DNA of 21,905 nt from an uncultured Oscillospiraceae bacterium (GTDB taxonomy: Bacteria; Bacillota; Clostridia; Oscillospirales; Oscillospiraceae): NCBI GenBank assembly GCA_934589705.1, contig CAKTOH010000022.1, forward strand, positions 1 to 21,905, written 5' to 3'. How positions within the stretch are numbered: position 1 is the first letter of the stretch; each line of letters begins with the position of its first letter. A program made the translations under genes and the position numbers. Shown here in pieces: positions 8,713 through 15,965 of this stretch. The notes beneath the pieces were generated by a model. That model did no database searches. It saw only the letters and a program-made list of their open reading frames with translations, and was not told the DNA's origin.

Positions 8713-9118
8713 GTATGTCATTGCGAACCAGCGCGCACGCTGGTGTGGCAATCCGTTCCCCAAAGCCTTCTCCTGAGAGGAGAAGGTGGCTCGAAGAGCC
8801 GGATGAGGTCGCTGTCAAATTCTTGGGTAGTCCCGTACCCTGCATGTCATTGCGAACCAGTCCGCAGACTGGTGTGGCCCCCTCCGGGGATTCCCTCCGG
8901 TCACAATCAGTTTCCTTCGTTCCCCCTTGGCTCCCACTCCGGGGGAGCTGTCATGAAGTGACTGAGAGGGTAATAACACGCCCCTTCGGGGTACCTCTTC
9001 TATAGGGAGAGGCAAGTTGCCCTCATCCGCCCGCTACGGCGGGCACCTTCCCCGTGGGGGAAGGCAGGGGGAGACGGATTGCCACACCAGTCTGCGGACT
9101 GGTTCGCAATGACATGCG
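8713..9118. repeat. 406-bp inverted composite of palindromic repeats between two divergent operons
   Basis: Each end begins with GCGTATGTCATTGCGAACCAG or its near-inverse (CGCATGTCATTGCGAACCAG read from 9118), followed inward by an ATCCG junction and a CTTC(T/C)CC...GGAGAAGG-type hairpin module ending in GGATGAGG. So both ends carry the same two modules in inverted order. A third TGTCATTGCGAACCAG copy lies at 8845-8882 and a longer element at 8887-9064. No coding region is visible in 8610-9171. Confidence 0.7.
8887..9064 (+). repeat. Composite palindromic element, second family, copy 1
   Basis: 178 bp running GGATTCCCTCCGGTCACAAT ... CCCCCTTGGCTCCCACTCCG ... GAAGTGACTGAGAGGGTAA ... ACCTCTTCTATAGGGAGAGG ... 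CCTCATCCG ... CCTTCCCC. An inverted copy with the same order of blocks and nearly the same length is at 12909-13085. Loops differ while stems are kept. Confidence 0.68.
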
Positions 9119-9171
9119 TTTATTAGGACACTCATTTCCTGGATAATTCCTTGGAAATTTCAAAAAAATCC

Positions 9172-9200
9172 TTGACTTTTTCGGATTCTTCCATTAAAAT
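9172..9200 (+). promoter_or_regulatory. Sigma-A promoter of rpsF-ssb-rpsR
   Basis: TTGACT (9172-9177), 17-bp spacer, TAAAAT (9195-9200). The start would be near 9207, about 72 nt before rpsF. Confidence 0.85.
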
Positions 9201-9206
9201 AAATCA

Positions 9207-9250
9207 GTCTGCGAACGCAGACAATCCTTACTCCCGGCGCGACCGGGGGT
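9207..9250 (+). promoter_or_regulatory. Structured rpsF leader, possible S6:S18 autoregulatory RNA
   Basis: Two hairpins in the leader: GTCTGCG-AA-CGCAGAC (9207-9222) and ACTCCCGG-CGCGA-CCGGGGGT (9230-9250). An S6:S18-binding leader is known upstream of rpsF in many bacteria, and it includes exposed CCG bases. CCG-containing sequence is present here, but I could not confirm the exact consensus fold. Confidence 0.4.
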
Positions 9251-9278
9251 CAAAAGTCCAAAAGGAGGTGCAATCAAC

Positions 9279-9575
9279 ATGGCTAAGATCACCGGTAAGT
9301 ATGAGGTGCTCTACATCGTCAACCCTACCCTGGGTGAGGAGAGCATCGCAGCACTTGTGGAAAAGTTCAAGGCAATGGTGGAGGCGGAGGGTACTCTGCT
9401 GAGCATTGACGAGTGGGGCAAGCGTCGCCTGGCCTACGAAATCAATGACCTGAACGAAGGCTACTATGTTCTGATGAACATGGAGTGCAAGCCCGAGTTC
9501 CCCGCAGAGCTGGAGCGTGTGATGAAGATCACCGAAGGCGTTATGCGCTGCCTGACCACTGCAGTGGAGGCCTGA
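9279..9575 (+). CDS. rpsF: 30S ribosomal protein S6
   Basis: 98 residues, full length. It has the S6 core: KYEVLYIVNPTLGEESIAAL at the N-terminus, then IDEWGKRRLAYEINDLNEGYY, the conserved RNA- and S18-contacting region, and ERVMKITEGVMRCL near the end. S6 dimerises with S18 on the platform of the small subunit. ATG 9279 has AAAGGAGGTG 8 nt upstream. First gene of the classic rpsF-ssb-rpsR operon; one base separates its stop from the ssb start, so the two are probably translationally coupled. Confidence 0.97.
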   Translation: MAKITGKYEVLYIVNPTLGEESIAALVEKFKAMVEAEGTLLSIDEWGKRRLAYEINDLNEGYYVLMNMECKPEFPAELERVMKITEGVMRCLTTAVEA

Positions 9576-9576
9576 T

Positions 9577-10071
9577 ATGCTCAACCACATCGTTATCATG
9601 GGTCGCTTGGTTCGTGACCCTGAGCTGCGGCGCACCGGAAGCGGTGTCGCTGTGGCGAGTTTTCGCGTAGCTGTTGATCGGGACTTTGTGCCCAAGGATG
9701 GCGGCGAAAGAAAGGCGGACTTCATTGACTGTGTCGCCTGGCGGCAGACTGGAGAATTTGTCTCCAAGTACTTCACCAAGGGACGCATGATCATTGTGAA
9801 TGGCCGTCTCGAGATGCGCGATTGGACCGATAAGGACGGCAACAAGCGTACCTCTGCTGAAATCGTAGCGGACAATGTCTACTTCGGCGACAGCAGACGT
9901 GACAGCGAGAGCGGCAATTCCTCCTACAGCAATAACAGCTATGGCGGAAATAACAGCAGCAACAGCTACAGTGCTCCCGCTCCCAGCTACGGCGGCTATT
10001 CTGCCCCCGCAAGCGCTCCCGCGTCGGATTTTGCGATGCTGGAGGATGATGACGCTCAGCTGCCCTTCTAA
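9577..10071 (+). CDS. ssb: Single-stranded DNA-binding protein
   Basis: 164 residues. An OB-fold domain (about 1-110; MLNHIVIMGRLVRDPELRRT, ADFIDCVAWRQTGEFVSKYF, GRMIIVNGRLEMRDW) is followed by a flexible Ser/Asn/Tyr/Gly-rich linker and the acidic tip DDDAQLPF, which recruits replication and repair partners. It protects single-stranded DNA in replication, recombination and repair. The start overlaps the rpsF end region (TGA-T-ATG), with GGAGG inside the last rpsF codons as RBS. Its place between S6 and S18 genes is the conserved Firmicute arrangement. Confidence 0.97.
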   Translation: MLNHIVIMGRLVRDPELRRTGSGVAVASFRVAVDRDFVPKDGGERKADFIDCVAWRQTGEFVSKYFTKGRMIIVNGRLEMRDWTDKDGNKRTSAEIVADNVYFGDSRRDSESGNSSYSNNSYGGNNSSNSYSAPAPSYGGYSAPASAPASDFAMLEDDDAQLPF

Positions 10072-10113
10072 CAACGAACTTTTCTGCAAAAAACTTACAA
10101 GGAGGGAATTTCC

Positions 10114-10350
10114 ATGGCTAACGAACAGCGTATGCGTCCCCGCAAGCGCAAGAAGGTTTGCGCGTTCTGCGTGGATAAGGTGACCGCTATCGACTACAAG
10201 GACACCGCGAAGCTCCGCCGTTACCTGTCCGAGCGCGGCAAGATTCTGCCCCGCCGTACCACCGGTACCTGCGCCGCTCACCAGCGTGACCTGACCACCG
10301 CCATCAAGCGTGCCCGTCAGATCGCCCTGCTGCCCTACGTCGCTGACTAA
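10114..10350 (+). CDS. rpsR: 30S ribosomal protein S18 (zinc-binding form)
   Basis: 78 residues, full length. Very basic N-terminus, then C16-x2-C19 and C53-x2-H56, giving the four-ligand pattern of the zinc-binding (C+) type of S18. The conserved core [26 protein letters not shown] is intact. It partners S6 on the 30S platform. AAGGAGGG lies 7 nt before ATG 10114; a 42-bp gap separates it from ssb. Last gene of the operon, followed 10 bp later by a strong terminator. The cysteine-containing form may tie expression to zinc supply, but there is no second S18 gene here to compare. Confidence 0.97.
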   Translation: MANEQRMRPRKRKKVCAFCVDKVTAIDYKDTAKLRRYLSERGKILPRRTTGTCAAHQRDLTTAIKRARQIALLPYVAD

Positions 10351-10360
10351 AAGGTTATCA

Positions 10361-10395
10361 CGCCCGGAAGCAACCGCTTCCGGGCGTTTCCTTTT
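10361..10395 (+). terminator. Rho-independent terminator of rpsF-ssb-rpsR
   Basis: CGCCCGGAAGC, loop AACC, GCTTCCGGGCG (11-bp perfect stem, 10361-10386), then TTTCCTTTTC. Confidence 0.93.
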
Positions 10396-10694
10396 CTGGG
10401 GAAACCCTGCTTCTATCTGGGCATTTCCGATAGAACCATCCATAGCAGGCCGAAAGATTGTGACTGGCTTCCGGCGATGCGGCCGGGGGGTTCTTAGGGG
10501 GGCGGCTTTTCGGCAGCGCCCCCTAAGCCGGCTTCTTATCAATGTTCTTGCCGGGACAAGAACATTGCCTCCGGAGGAACCAGCGCCGAAGCGTTTATGG
10601 AGTGTGGGAATATACGGACAGGCTTTGACTTCAAGGCGTTTTCCTTTTGTGGAGATATTACAAAAAATTGCGAAAAACTTTTCCCATTTCGCCC
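10396..10694. other. Gene-free stretch with two strong hairpins
   Basis: No frame here looks like a protein. It holds CTTAGGGGGGCG (10493-10504) pairing with CGCCCCCTAAG (10517-10527), and CAATGTTCTTG (10540-10550) pairing perfectly with CAAGAACATTG (10557-10567) around the 6-nt loop CCGGGA; a CCTCCGGAGG palindrome follows. It lies after a terminator and before a promoter. It could hold a small RNA or a repeat; no promoter of its own was identified. Confidence 0.5.
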
Positions 10695-10723
10695 TTGCTA
10701 CCATAGGGAGAATATTGTATAAT
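10695..10723 (+). promoter_or_regulatory. Sigma-A promoter of fbp
   Basis: TTGCTA (10695-10700), 17-bp spacer, TATAAT (10718-10723). It gives a leader of about 150 nt before the fbp ATG. Confidence 0.8.
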
Positions 10724-10760
10724 CAAGAATCATAATAGGTTTTGCCTATTGATAACACTT

Positions 10761-10840
10761 AAATGGCACCACCTGCCTGCCATTTTCCCGTGATCGTAAG
10801 ACCATTGGACACCCTGCCGGATGCCCGATGGTGTTACGAT
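10761..10840 (+). promoter_or_regulatory. Structured fbp leader
   Basis: Two hairpins: AAATGGCA...TGCCATTT (10761-10785, 8 bp) and a long stem ATCGTAAGACCAT (10793-10805) with ATGGTGTTACGAT (10828-10840), 13 positions with a single G-G mismatch. The second ends 42 nt before the ATG. No known riboswitch was recognised. Confidence 0.5.
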
Positions 10841-10882
10841 GACGAAGGGAAGGCTGGCTTCGTGCCGGAAAGGAAGAATCAT

Positions 10883-12874
10883 ATGGATAACAAGCGTATT
10901 TTTACCGACGAGGAGCTGCACTATCTGCGGCTGCTTGCCCGGCAGTACCCCACGGTGGAGGCCGCGGGCACGGAGATCATTCGGCTCAAGGCCATCCTGA
11001 ATCTGCCCAAGCCCACGGAGCACTTCATGTCCGATATTCACGGCGAGCATGAGGCGTTTCTGCACATTCTCAACTCCGGCTCCGGCGAAATCAAGGAAAA
11101 GCTGGAAGAGCTCTTCGCCACCTCCATGACCCAGCGGGACATGAACGACCTGGCGACCCTCATCTACTACCCCACCTCCAAGCTGGCGCTGGTTGCCGAC
11201 GAGGAGGAGAACCTGGACGAGTGGTACCGGCTGACCATTCATCGACTGGTTGACCTGTGCCGGTTCGTCTCCACCAAGCACACCCGCTCCAAGGTTCGCA
11301 CCTACATGGATCCGGACTACGAGACCATTCTCGATGAGCTGATTCACCTGGTGGAAGAGGGGGGCTCCCGGAAGGATCAGTACGAGAACATCATCGACAC
11401 CATCATCCAGATCGGCCAGGCGGCAGACGTGATCCGGGCTATCTGCCAGGTCATCAAGTCCCTGGTCGTGGATCAGCTGCACATTGTGGGCGATATTTTC
11501 GACCGGGGCCCCCGGGCGGACATCGTCATGGACAGCCTGATGTCCAGCCGGAATGTGGACATCCAGTGGGGCAACCACGATGTTTTGTGGATGGGCGCGG
11601 CCTCCGGCTCCCGGACGCTGGTTGCCACGGTGCTCAGCAATTCCATCCGCTACAATAACCTGGACGTGATCGAGACGGGCTACGGCATTTCCCTGCGGCC
11701 CCTGTCCATTTTCGCCAACGAGGTCTATAAGAATTCCAACACCGACCAGTTCAAGGTCAAGCTTACGGGCACCGATGCCGACCAGTACACGGAAAAGGAC
11801 AAGCTGCTCTCCGCCCGGATGTACAAGGCCATTACCATTATCCTCTTTAAGCTGGAGGGTCAGAAGGTTCTGCGCCGTCCGGAGTTCGGCATGGCCGACC
11901 GGCTGCTGCTGGATAAGATCAACTACACCGACAAGACCATCACCCTGGGGGACAAGGTCTATCCCATGCTGGACTGTGACTTCCCCACCATTGACCCCGC
12001 CGACCCCTACACCCTGACGGAGGAGGAAAACCACGTCATCAACCAGCTGACGGACTCCTTTGAAAATTCCGAGAAGCTTCAGCGGCACATCCGCTACCTT
12101 TACTCCAAGGGCGGGCTGTACAAGGTCTGCAACGGAAATCTTCTGTTCCACGGCTGCATTCCCATGAACGACGACGGCAGTCTCATGACCTTCACCATCG
12201 GCGGCAAGGAGCGCAGCGGCAAGCGGTTCCTGGACTACGCCGAAAAGACCGCGAGAAAAGCCTACTATGACAAGCGTGGCTCGGAAGAGCGGCAGTTCGG
12301 CATGGACTTCCTCTGGTGGCTTTGGGCAGGCCGGAACAGCCCCATCTTCGGCCGGGATCGGATGACCACCTTTGAGCGGCGGTTTATCGCGGACGAATCC
12401 ACCTGGGTGGAGCCCAAGAACGCCTACTACACCTACTACCAGGATCCGGCGGTCTGCGAAGGCCTTCTGAGGGAATTCGGCCTGGAAGGCGAGCACTGCC
12501 ATATCATCAACGGCCATGTGCCCGTGAAGGTGCGCAAGGGCGAAAGCCCCATCAAGGGCGGCGGCAAGCTCATCGTCATTGACGGCGGCTTCAGCCGGGC
12601 TTATCAGGCCACCTCCGGCATTGCGGGCTATACCCTGATCTACAACTCCCGGCACTACCGGATCGTGTCTCACCAGCCCTTCACCAGCAAGTGGAACGCG
12701 GTGCACAAGAACGACGACATCCGCAACGATTCGGAGATTTTCGAGAAAATGGAGACCCGGATGCGGGTGAGCCAGACCGACCAGGGCGCGGAGCTTCAGG
12801 ATCGGGTGAATATGCTGATGATGCTGCTGGATGCCTACCGCACCGGCGCCGTCACCGAGGATCATAAGAAATAA
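10883..12874 (+). CDS. fbp: Fructose-1,6-bisphosphatase, class III (Firmicute type)
   Basis: 663 residues, close to the B. subtilis enzyme (about 670). It hydrolyses fructose 1,6-bisphosphate to fructose 6-phosphate for gluconeogenesis and the pentose phosphate routes. A metallophosphatase fold: DIHGE (51-55), GDIFDRG (203-209) and GNHD (230-233) are the metal-binding motifs; INGHVPVKV and VIDGGFSRAYQ follow near the C-terminus. The frame stays open 120 bp upstream to an ATG at 10763, but that segment is the structured leader; ATG 10883 has GGAAAGGA before it and gives MDNKRIFTDEEL, the normal family start. A single-gene unit with its own promoter; no nearby partner genes. Confidence 0.96.
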   Translation: MDNKRIFTDEELHYLRLLARQYPTVEAAGTEIIRLKAILNLPKPTEHFMSDIHGEHEAFLHILNSGSGEIKEKLEELFATSMTQRDMNDLATLIYYPTSKLALVADEEENLDEWYRLTIHRLVDLCRFVSTKHTRSKVRTYMDPDYETILDELIHLVEEGGSRKDQYENIIDTIIQIGQAADVIRAICQVIKSLVVDQLHIVGDIFDRGPRADIVMDSLMSSRNVDIQWGNHDVLWMGAASGSRTLVATVLSNSIRYNNLDVIETGYGISLRPLSIFANEVYKNSNTDQFKVKLTGTDADQYTEKDKLLSARMYKAITIILFKLEGQKVLRRPEFGMADRLLLDKINYTDKTITLGDKVYPMLDCDFPTIDPADPYTLTEEENHVINQLTDSFENSEKLQRHIRYLYSKGGLYKVCNGNLLFHGCIPMNDDGSLMTFTIGGKERSGKRFLDYAEKTARKAYYDKRGSEERQFGMDFLWWLWAGRNSPIFGRDRMTTFERRFIADESTWVEPKNAYYTYYQDPAVCEGLLREFGLEGEHCHIINGHVPVKVRKGESPIKGGGKLIVIDGGFSRAYQATSGIAGYTLIYNSRHYRIVSHQPFTSKWNAVHKNDDIRNDSEIFEKMETRMRVSQTDQGAELQDRVNMLMMLLDAYRTGAVTEDHKK

Positions 12875-12906
12875 GGTCGGCATGGCCGACCGCCAGTGCG
12901 TGCCAC
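12875..12906 (+). repeat. Hairpin and short repeat after fbp
   Basis: GGTCGGC-ATG-GCCGACC (7-bp stem, 12875-12891) follows the fbp stop immediately, then GCCAGTGCGTGCC. It matches the repeat at 2267-2303. No T-run, so it is a poor terminator on its own. Confidence 0.6.
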
Positions 12907-12908
12907 AG

Positions 12909-13085
12909 CCTTCCCCTCCGGGGAAGGTGGCACGGCGCAGCCGTGACGGATGAGGGCCTTGCTTCTCCTTATGGGAGAGGTGCCCCCGGAAGGGGGCGGA
13001 GAGGGCGTTTTTTACCCTCTCAGTCACTTCGTGTCCCCCAGAGTGGGAGCCAAGGGGAAAACGGATTGTGACCAGAGGGAATCCC
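12909..13085 (-). repeat. Composite palindromic element, second family, copy 2
   Basis: Inverted relative of 8887-9064: read on the minus strand it runs GGGATTCCCTCTGGTCACAAT, CCCCTTGGCTCCCACTCTGG, GAAGTGACTGAGAGGGTAA, CCTCATCCG, CCTTCCCC in the same order over 177 bp. Degenerate sequence like the TGTCATTGCGAACCAG repeat follows at 13091-13113. No gene is seen in 12875-13455. Confidence 0.68.
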
Positions 13086-13151
13086 TGGAAGGCCACACCG
13101 GTGACATCGGTCGCCTCCTCCCAATTACACGCATAAACTGTAGATTCTCCT

Positions 13152-13431
13152 GTAGGGGCGGCCATTGGCCGCCCGAGGCTCCCCTTGCTGACCAAGGGGA
13201 GCTGTCATGGCCGTCTCCCGCAAGGCCATGACTGAGGGGATCAGAACTTTCCTCTTTCCGGGCACTCCCTGTGAATGCAAATTTGACAATCCCTCAGTCA
13301 AAAATCAAAGATTTTTGTCAGCAGTACATTGTGGTATGACTGCCACCGGCAGTCATGGTAATTTTGATTCGCTGCGCGGAGCACCACCCTTTACACAAGG
13401 GGAGCCTTGGGCGGCCAATGGCCGCCCCTAC
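13152..13431. repeat. MITE-like element, copy 3, with 36-bp terminal inverted repeats
   Basis: Both ends read inward GTAGGGGCGGCCATTGGCCG then CCC, two bases, GGCTCCCCTTG: 36 bp with one difference, counted at 13152 and from 13431 on the other strand. The inner core (13236-13297, GATCAGAACTTTCCTC ... GAATGCAAATTTGACAATCC) is the inverse of the core of the element at 2364-2611. About 100 bp at 13298-13395 have no counterpart there. Non-coding; 280 bp. Confidence 0.78.
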
Positions 13432-13455
13432 TTCCGTAAACGGAAGTTTTCTACA

Positions 13456-13490
13456 CAAAAAGTCCCCCTTCCGGTTTTCCGGAAGGGGGA
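13456..13490 (-). terminator. Rho-independent terminator of the ABC export operon
   Basis: Minus strand TCCCCCTTCCGG, loop AAAA, CCGGAAGGGGGA (12-bp perfect stem, 13463-13490), then CTTTTTGTG. It lies 28 bp past the stop of the last gene. Confidence 0.92.
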
Positions 13491-13518
13491 TCCTCTTTAT
13501 ACGCGCTTACGCAAAATC

Positions 13519-15963
13519 TCAGAACATACTGCGTTCCGTCTCCACGGCGTCGGACTCGGTGACCGTGTCGTAGTAGCTGTAGTAGACGGTAGTGCCGCTG
13601 TCGATGCCGGAGAGAATTTCCACATTCTCTCCATCGGACAGGCCGGTGGTGACCTCCACAGGGTTGGCAGGCTCCCCGGTTTTCTTGTCCTTGCCGGTGT
13701 AGACCAGGGTCTTGCCTCCCTCGTCCCGGAGGGCGGCCACGGGCAGGGTCAGAACGTCCATTTTTTCGTAGAGGGTCAGCTCCGCGGTGGTGCTCATGCC
13801 CGGAAGCATGTCGCTTTCCCGGGACAGGGTGATCTCCACGTCGAATTTGCTGCTGCCGCCGCTGCCGCTGCCGGTCTGGGCCACCCGGGTGACCTGACCT
13901 TCAAAGGTTTCGTCGGGCAGGGCGTTCATGGTCAGCTGGGCGGTCATGCCGGTCTTTACGCTGGCGATGTCCTTTTCGTCCACGGCAATGGTGACGGTCA
14001 TCGTGTCCAGGGGGGTGACGGTCAGAAGCACGTCCCCGTCCAGACTGTACAGCTGGGTCTGGGAGCTGCCGGTGCTGCCGCCCATGGAGTAGCCGCCCAT
14101 CATGCCCATCAGCCCGCTGAGGTCAAAGCCGGGCATCTGGGAGCCGCCGGAGCCGATTTTGACCAGGCCCAGGGAGCTGCTTTCGCCGTCCTTGGTGACG
14201 GTAACGGAAAGCAAGGTGTCGCCTGACCGGAAGCTTCCGGCGCTCCCCGCGGTAATGGTATCCGCCTGAACGCACAGGTTGGTGCTGAAAGGCTTGCCGT
14301 CCTTCCGGGCCCAGCCGTCGGCGGTTTTCACCAGTTCGTAGACTGTGGGATCCCAGTAGCCCACCAGTACGCCGTCACCCACGGACACCACCTTGAATAT
14401 CTGGCCGGTGTAGGCGGCGTTCTGGAAATAGCAGCCGTCCTTATGCTTGGTGGCGGGACAGGGGTTGCTTGCCGAGGTGCTGACAATACAGCTTTCAATG
14501 CAGTCGGCCTTGTGGTGTCCTGCCTTACATTTGCCCACAGTGCTGGCACTGATACAGGATTCAATACAGCCCTGCTTATGAATATGAGCCGGGCACTGGC
14601 CGCTGACCGCGGACTCGGTGCATTTTTCAATACAGCCGTCATAGTGATACTTGGTTGCCGGGCACTTGTGCTCCTGGGTGGTCTCGATACAGGCCTTGAT
14701 GCAGTCGGTGTGGTGAGCACCGGTTGCCGGGCAGTCTTCAGGATTTTCCGCGTGGGTACAGGCCATGATACAGTCGGTGAAGTGCTCACTTGCCGTGCAC
14801 ACGCCCTCGGAGGCGGCGTGCTTGCAGGCCTTGGGGCAGCCATCCTGATGACCGGAATCCGTGCCCTTCAGAGGACACTTGTCGTCGCCGGTGCAGGTCT
14901 GGGTCACCTGGCTCAGAAGCACCAGCCGGAAGTCCCCACCGTCGGCATTTAAGAGACTTGCGGTGAGTTCCTCGTCCTCGGCGGCCAGCAGATGGGTGCT
15001 GTCCGTGTCAATGCCGGAAACCAGGCCGTCGCAGGGGGCGGTAATGACGCCGGTATCCTGCCAGGTCAGAAGCTTCTGAAGCAGCTCCTCGTATTTCCGA
15101 TGAGTTTCGGCCAGCAGCTCCCGCTGGGCGGTGTAGTCCGTGTCCTTCAGGGTGAAAAGGCTTCCTCCGGAGGACACCGTCTGTTCCAGACGGATATTCA
15201 CCTGGGAAACGGTGCCGTTGAAGGCGGTGGCCAGCCAGGGATTGTGGATTTCCAGGGAACCGGAGCCAAGACCTTCCAGGGTGACGGTATCGCCTACGGC
15301 GTAGCCGTTGTCGGCGATGGTCACGGTCAGCTCCCCGTTCAGATTGGATTCCACCCGGCCGGTGACGGTTTTCCCGGAATCCAGGGTCACGTTAATGGAA
15401 TCTCCCGGAATCAGCTGGGAGGAAACGGTCAGGGTGACGCACATCCGGCCGTCCAGGCTCAGAAGAGCCAGCGCCCCGTGCTCCACCAGCACCTGAGCCA
15501 CGGAATCGCCGGGGCCCGCGTAAATGGCCTTCACCCGGCCTCCGGCAGGGGCGGTGACGGTGGAGGCGGATTTTTCATCGGAAAAGGTTTCCATCTGCTT
15601 TTCCACGGCAGCCATGGAAGTCCGGATTTCGGTGACAGCGGTGAGGGCGGAAACCTTGTCGATTTTCGCCACCGGGTCGCCTTTTTTGACCTCCTGGCCG
15701 TTTTTCACCAGGAATTCGGTGATTTTCACCTCCGCGGGCAGCTCGATGTCCTCGCCGTCCCCGGCTTCCAGGGTGCCGCCGCCCCGGACGGTAGCCTGGA
15801 CGGAGCCTTCCTTGACCTCCGCTTCCAGCACGCTCGCCACCGGGCCGTCCTGGGCATCCTGCTGCCGGGCCAGGGCGGGCAGCATTGCCAGTCCTGCCAC
15901 CACCACCGCCAGCACTCCCCACAGGATGTACCGGCGGACATTTTTCTTCTTCGTCTTGTCCAT
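13519..15963 (-). CDS. Second HlyD/MacA-like adaptor of the ABC exporter, with a Cys/His-rich repeat insertion
   Basis: 814 residues. Short cytoplasmic N-terminus, one membrane anchor (about 11-31), then an extracytoplasmic part with a biotinyl-lipoyl-like region (ITEFLVKNGQEVKKGDPVAKID, 81-102; APAGGRVKAIYAGPGDSV), a helical hairpin (about 275-300), return strand (ITAPCDGLVSGI) and C-terminal beta domains. Between residues about 320 and 640 it carries an insertion missing from the paralogue at 17831: 21 cysteines at 357-511 in a 22-23 residue period, each unit C-x8/9-C-x3-C with a His four residues before the middle Cys (H372, H394, H417, H440, H462, H484, H507), then a beta-rich stretch and a Met/Gly-rich linker (610-635). 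ATG follows the permease stop by 2 bp with GGAGG 6 nt upstream. The function of the insertion is unknown; metal binding or disulfide stabilisation are the obvious options. Confidence 0.88.
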   Translation of the reverse strand: MDKTKKKNVRRYILWGVLAVVVAGLAMLPALARQQDAQDGPVASVLEAEVKEGSVQATVRGGGTLEAGDGEDIELPAEVKITEFLVKNGQEVKKGDPVAKIDKVSALTAVTEIRTSMAAVEKQMETFSDEKSASTVTAPAGGRVKAIYAGPGDSVAQVLVEHGALALLSLDGRMCVTLTVSSQLIPGDSINVTLDSGKTVTGRVESNLNGELTVTIADNGYAVGDTVTLEGLGSGSLEIHNPWLATAFNGTVSQVNIRLEQTVSSGGSLFTLKDTDYTAQRELLAETHRKYEELLQKLLTWQDTGVITAPCDGLVSGIDTDSTHLLAAEDEELTASLLNADGGDFRLVLLSQVTQTCTGDDKCPLKGTDSGHQDGCPKACKHAASEGVCTASEHFTDCIMACTHAENPEDCPATGAHHTDCIKACIETTQEHKCPATKYHYDGCIEKCTESAVSGQCPAHIHKQGCIESCISASTVGKCKAGHHKADCIESCIVSTSASNPCPATKHKDGCYFQNAAYTGQIFKVVSVGDGVLVGYWDPTVYELVKTADGWARKDGKPFSTNLCVQADTITAGSAGSFRSGDTLLSVTVTKDGESSSLGLVKIGSGGSQMPGFDLSGLMGMMGGYSMGGSTGSSQTQLYSLDGDVLLTVTPLDTMTVTIAVDEKDIASVKTGMTAQLTMNALPDETFEGQVTRVAQTGSGSGGSSKFDVEITLSRESDMLPGMSTTAELTLYEKMDVLTLPVAALRDEGGKTLVYTGKDKKTGEPANPVEVTTGLSDGENVEILSGIDSGTTVYYSYYDTVTESDAVETERSMF
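14431..14895 (-). repeat. Coding tandem repeat: seven Cys/His units
   Basis: DNA encoding residues 357-511 of the adaptor above. Period 66-69 bp. Protein consensus about C-P-A-T-x-x-H-x-x-(D/G)-C-I-x-x-C-x8; the middle-Cys positions are 376, 398, 421, 444, 466, 488 and 511. The seventh unit lacks the last cysteine (CYFQ). Codons differ between units, so the array is not a fresh slippage product. Confidence 0.9.
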
Positions 15964-15965
15964 AG

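Noticed and set aside
8695..9015. Short open frames inside the hrcA-rpsF gap.
   Set aside because: They translate palindromic repeats (Cys/Glu/Pro/Arg-rich peptides such as MSLRTSAHAGVA) that recur at other repeat copies.
8713..9118. A CRISPR array made of the repeated palindromes.
   Set aside because: Repeats are in both orientations, of differing length and irregular spacing, with no unique spacers of uniform size and no cas genes.
10310..10735. A 141-codon plus-strand frame after rpsR.
   Set aside because: It begins inside rpsR, runs through the terminator and two hairpins, has no RBS and shows no domain.
13270..13300. TTGACA in the MITE core (also at about 2450 and 3308 on the minus strand) as an outward promoter.
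   Set aside because: No acceptable -10 box follows at 15-19 bp in any of the three copies.
14431..14895. The Cys-rich array as a run of [4Fe-4S] ferredoxin motifs.
   Set aside because: Ferredoxin sites are CxxCxxC...CP; here the short spacing is C-x3-C with an invariant His before it, and the protein is extracytoplasmic.
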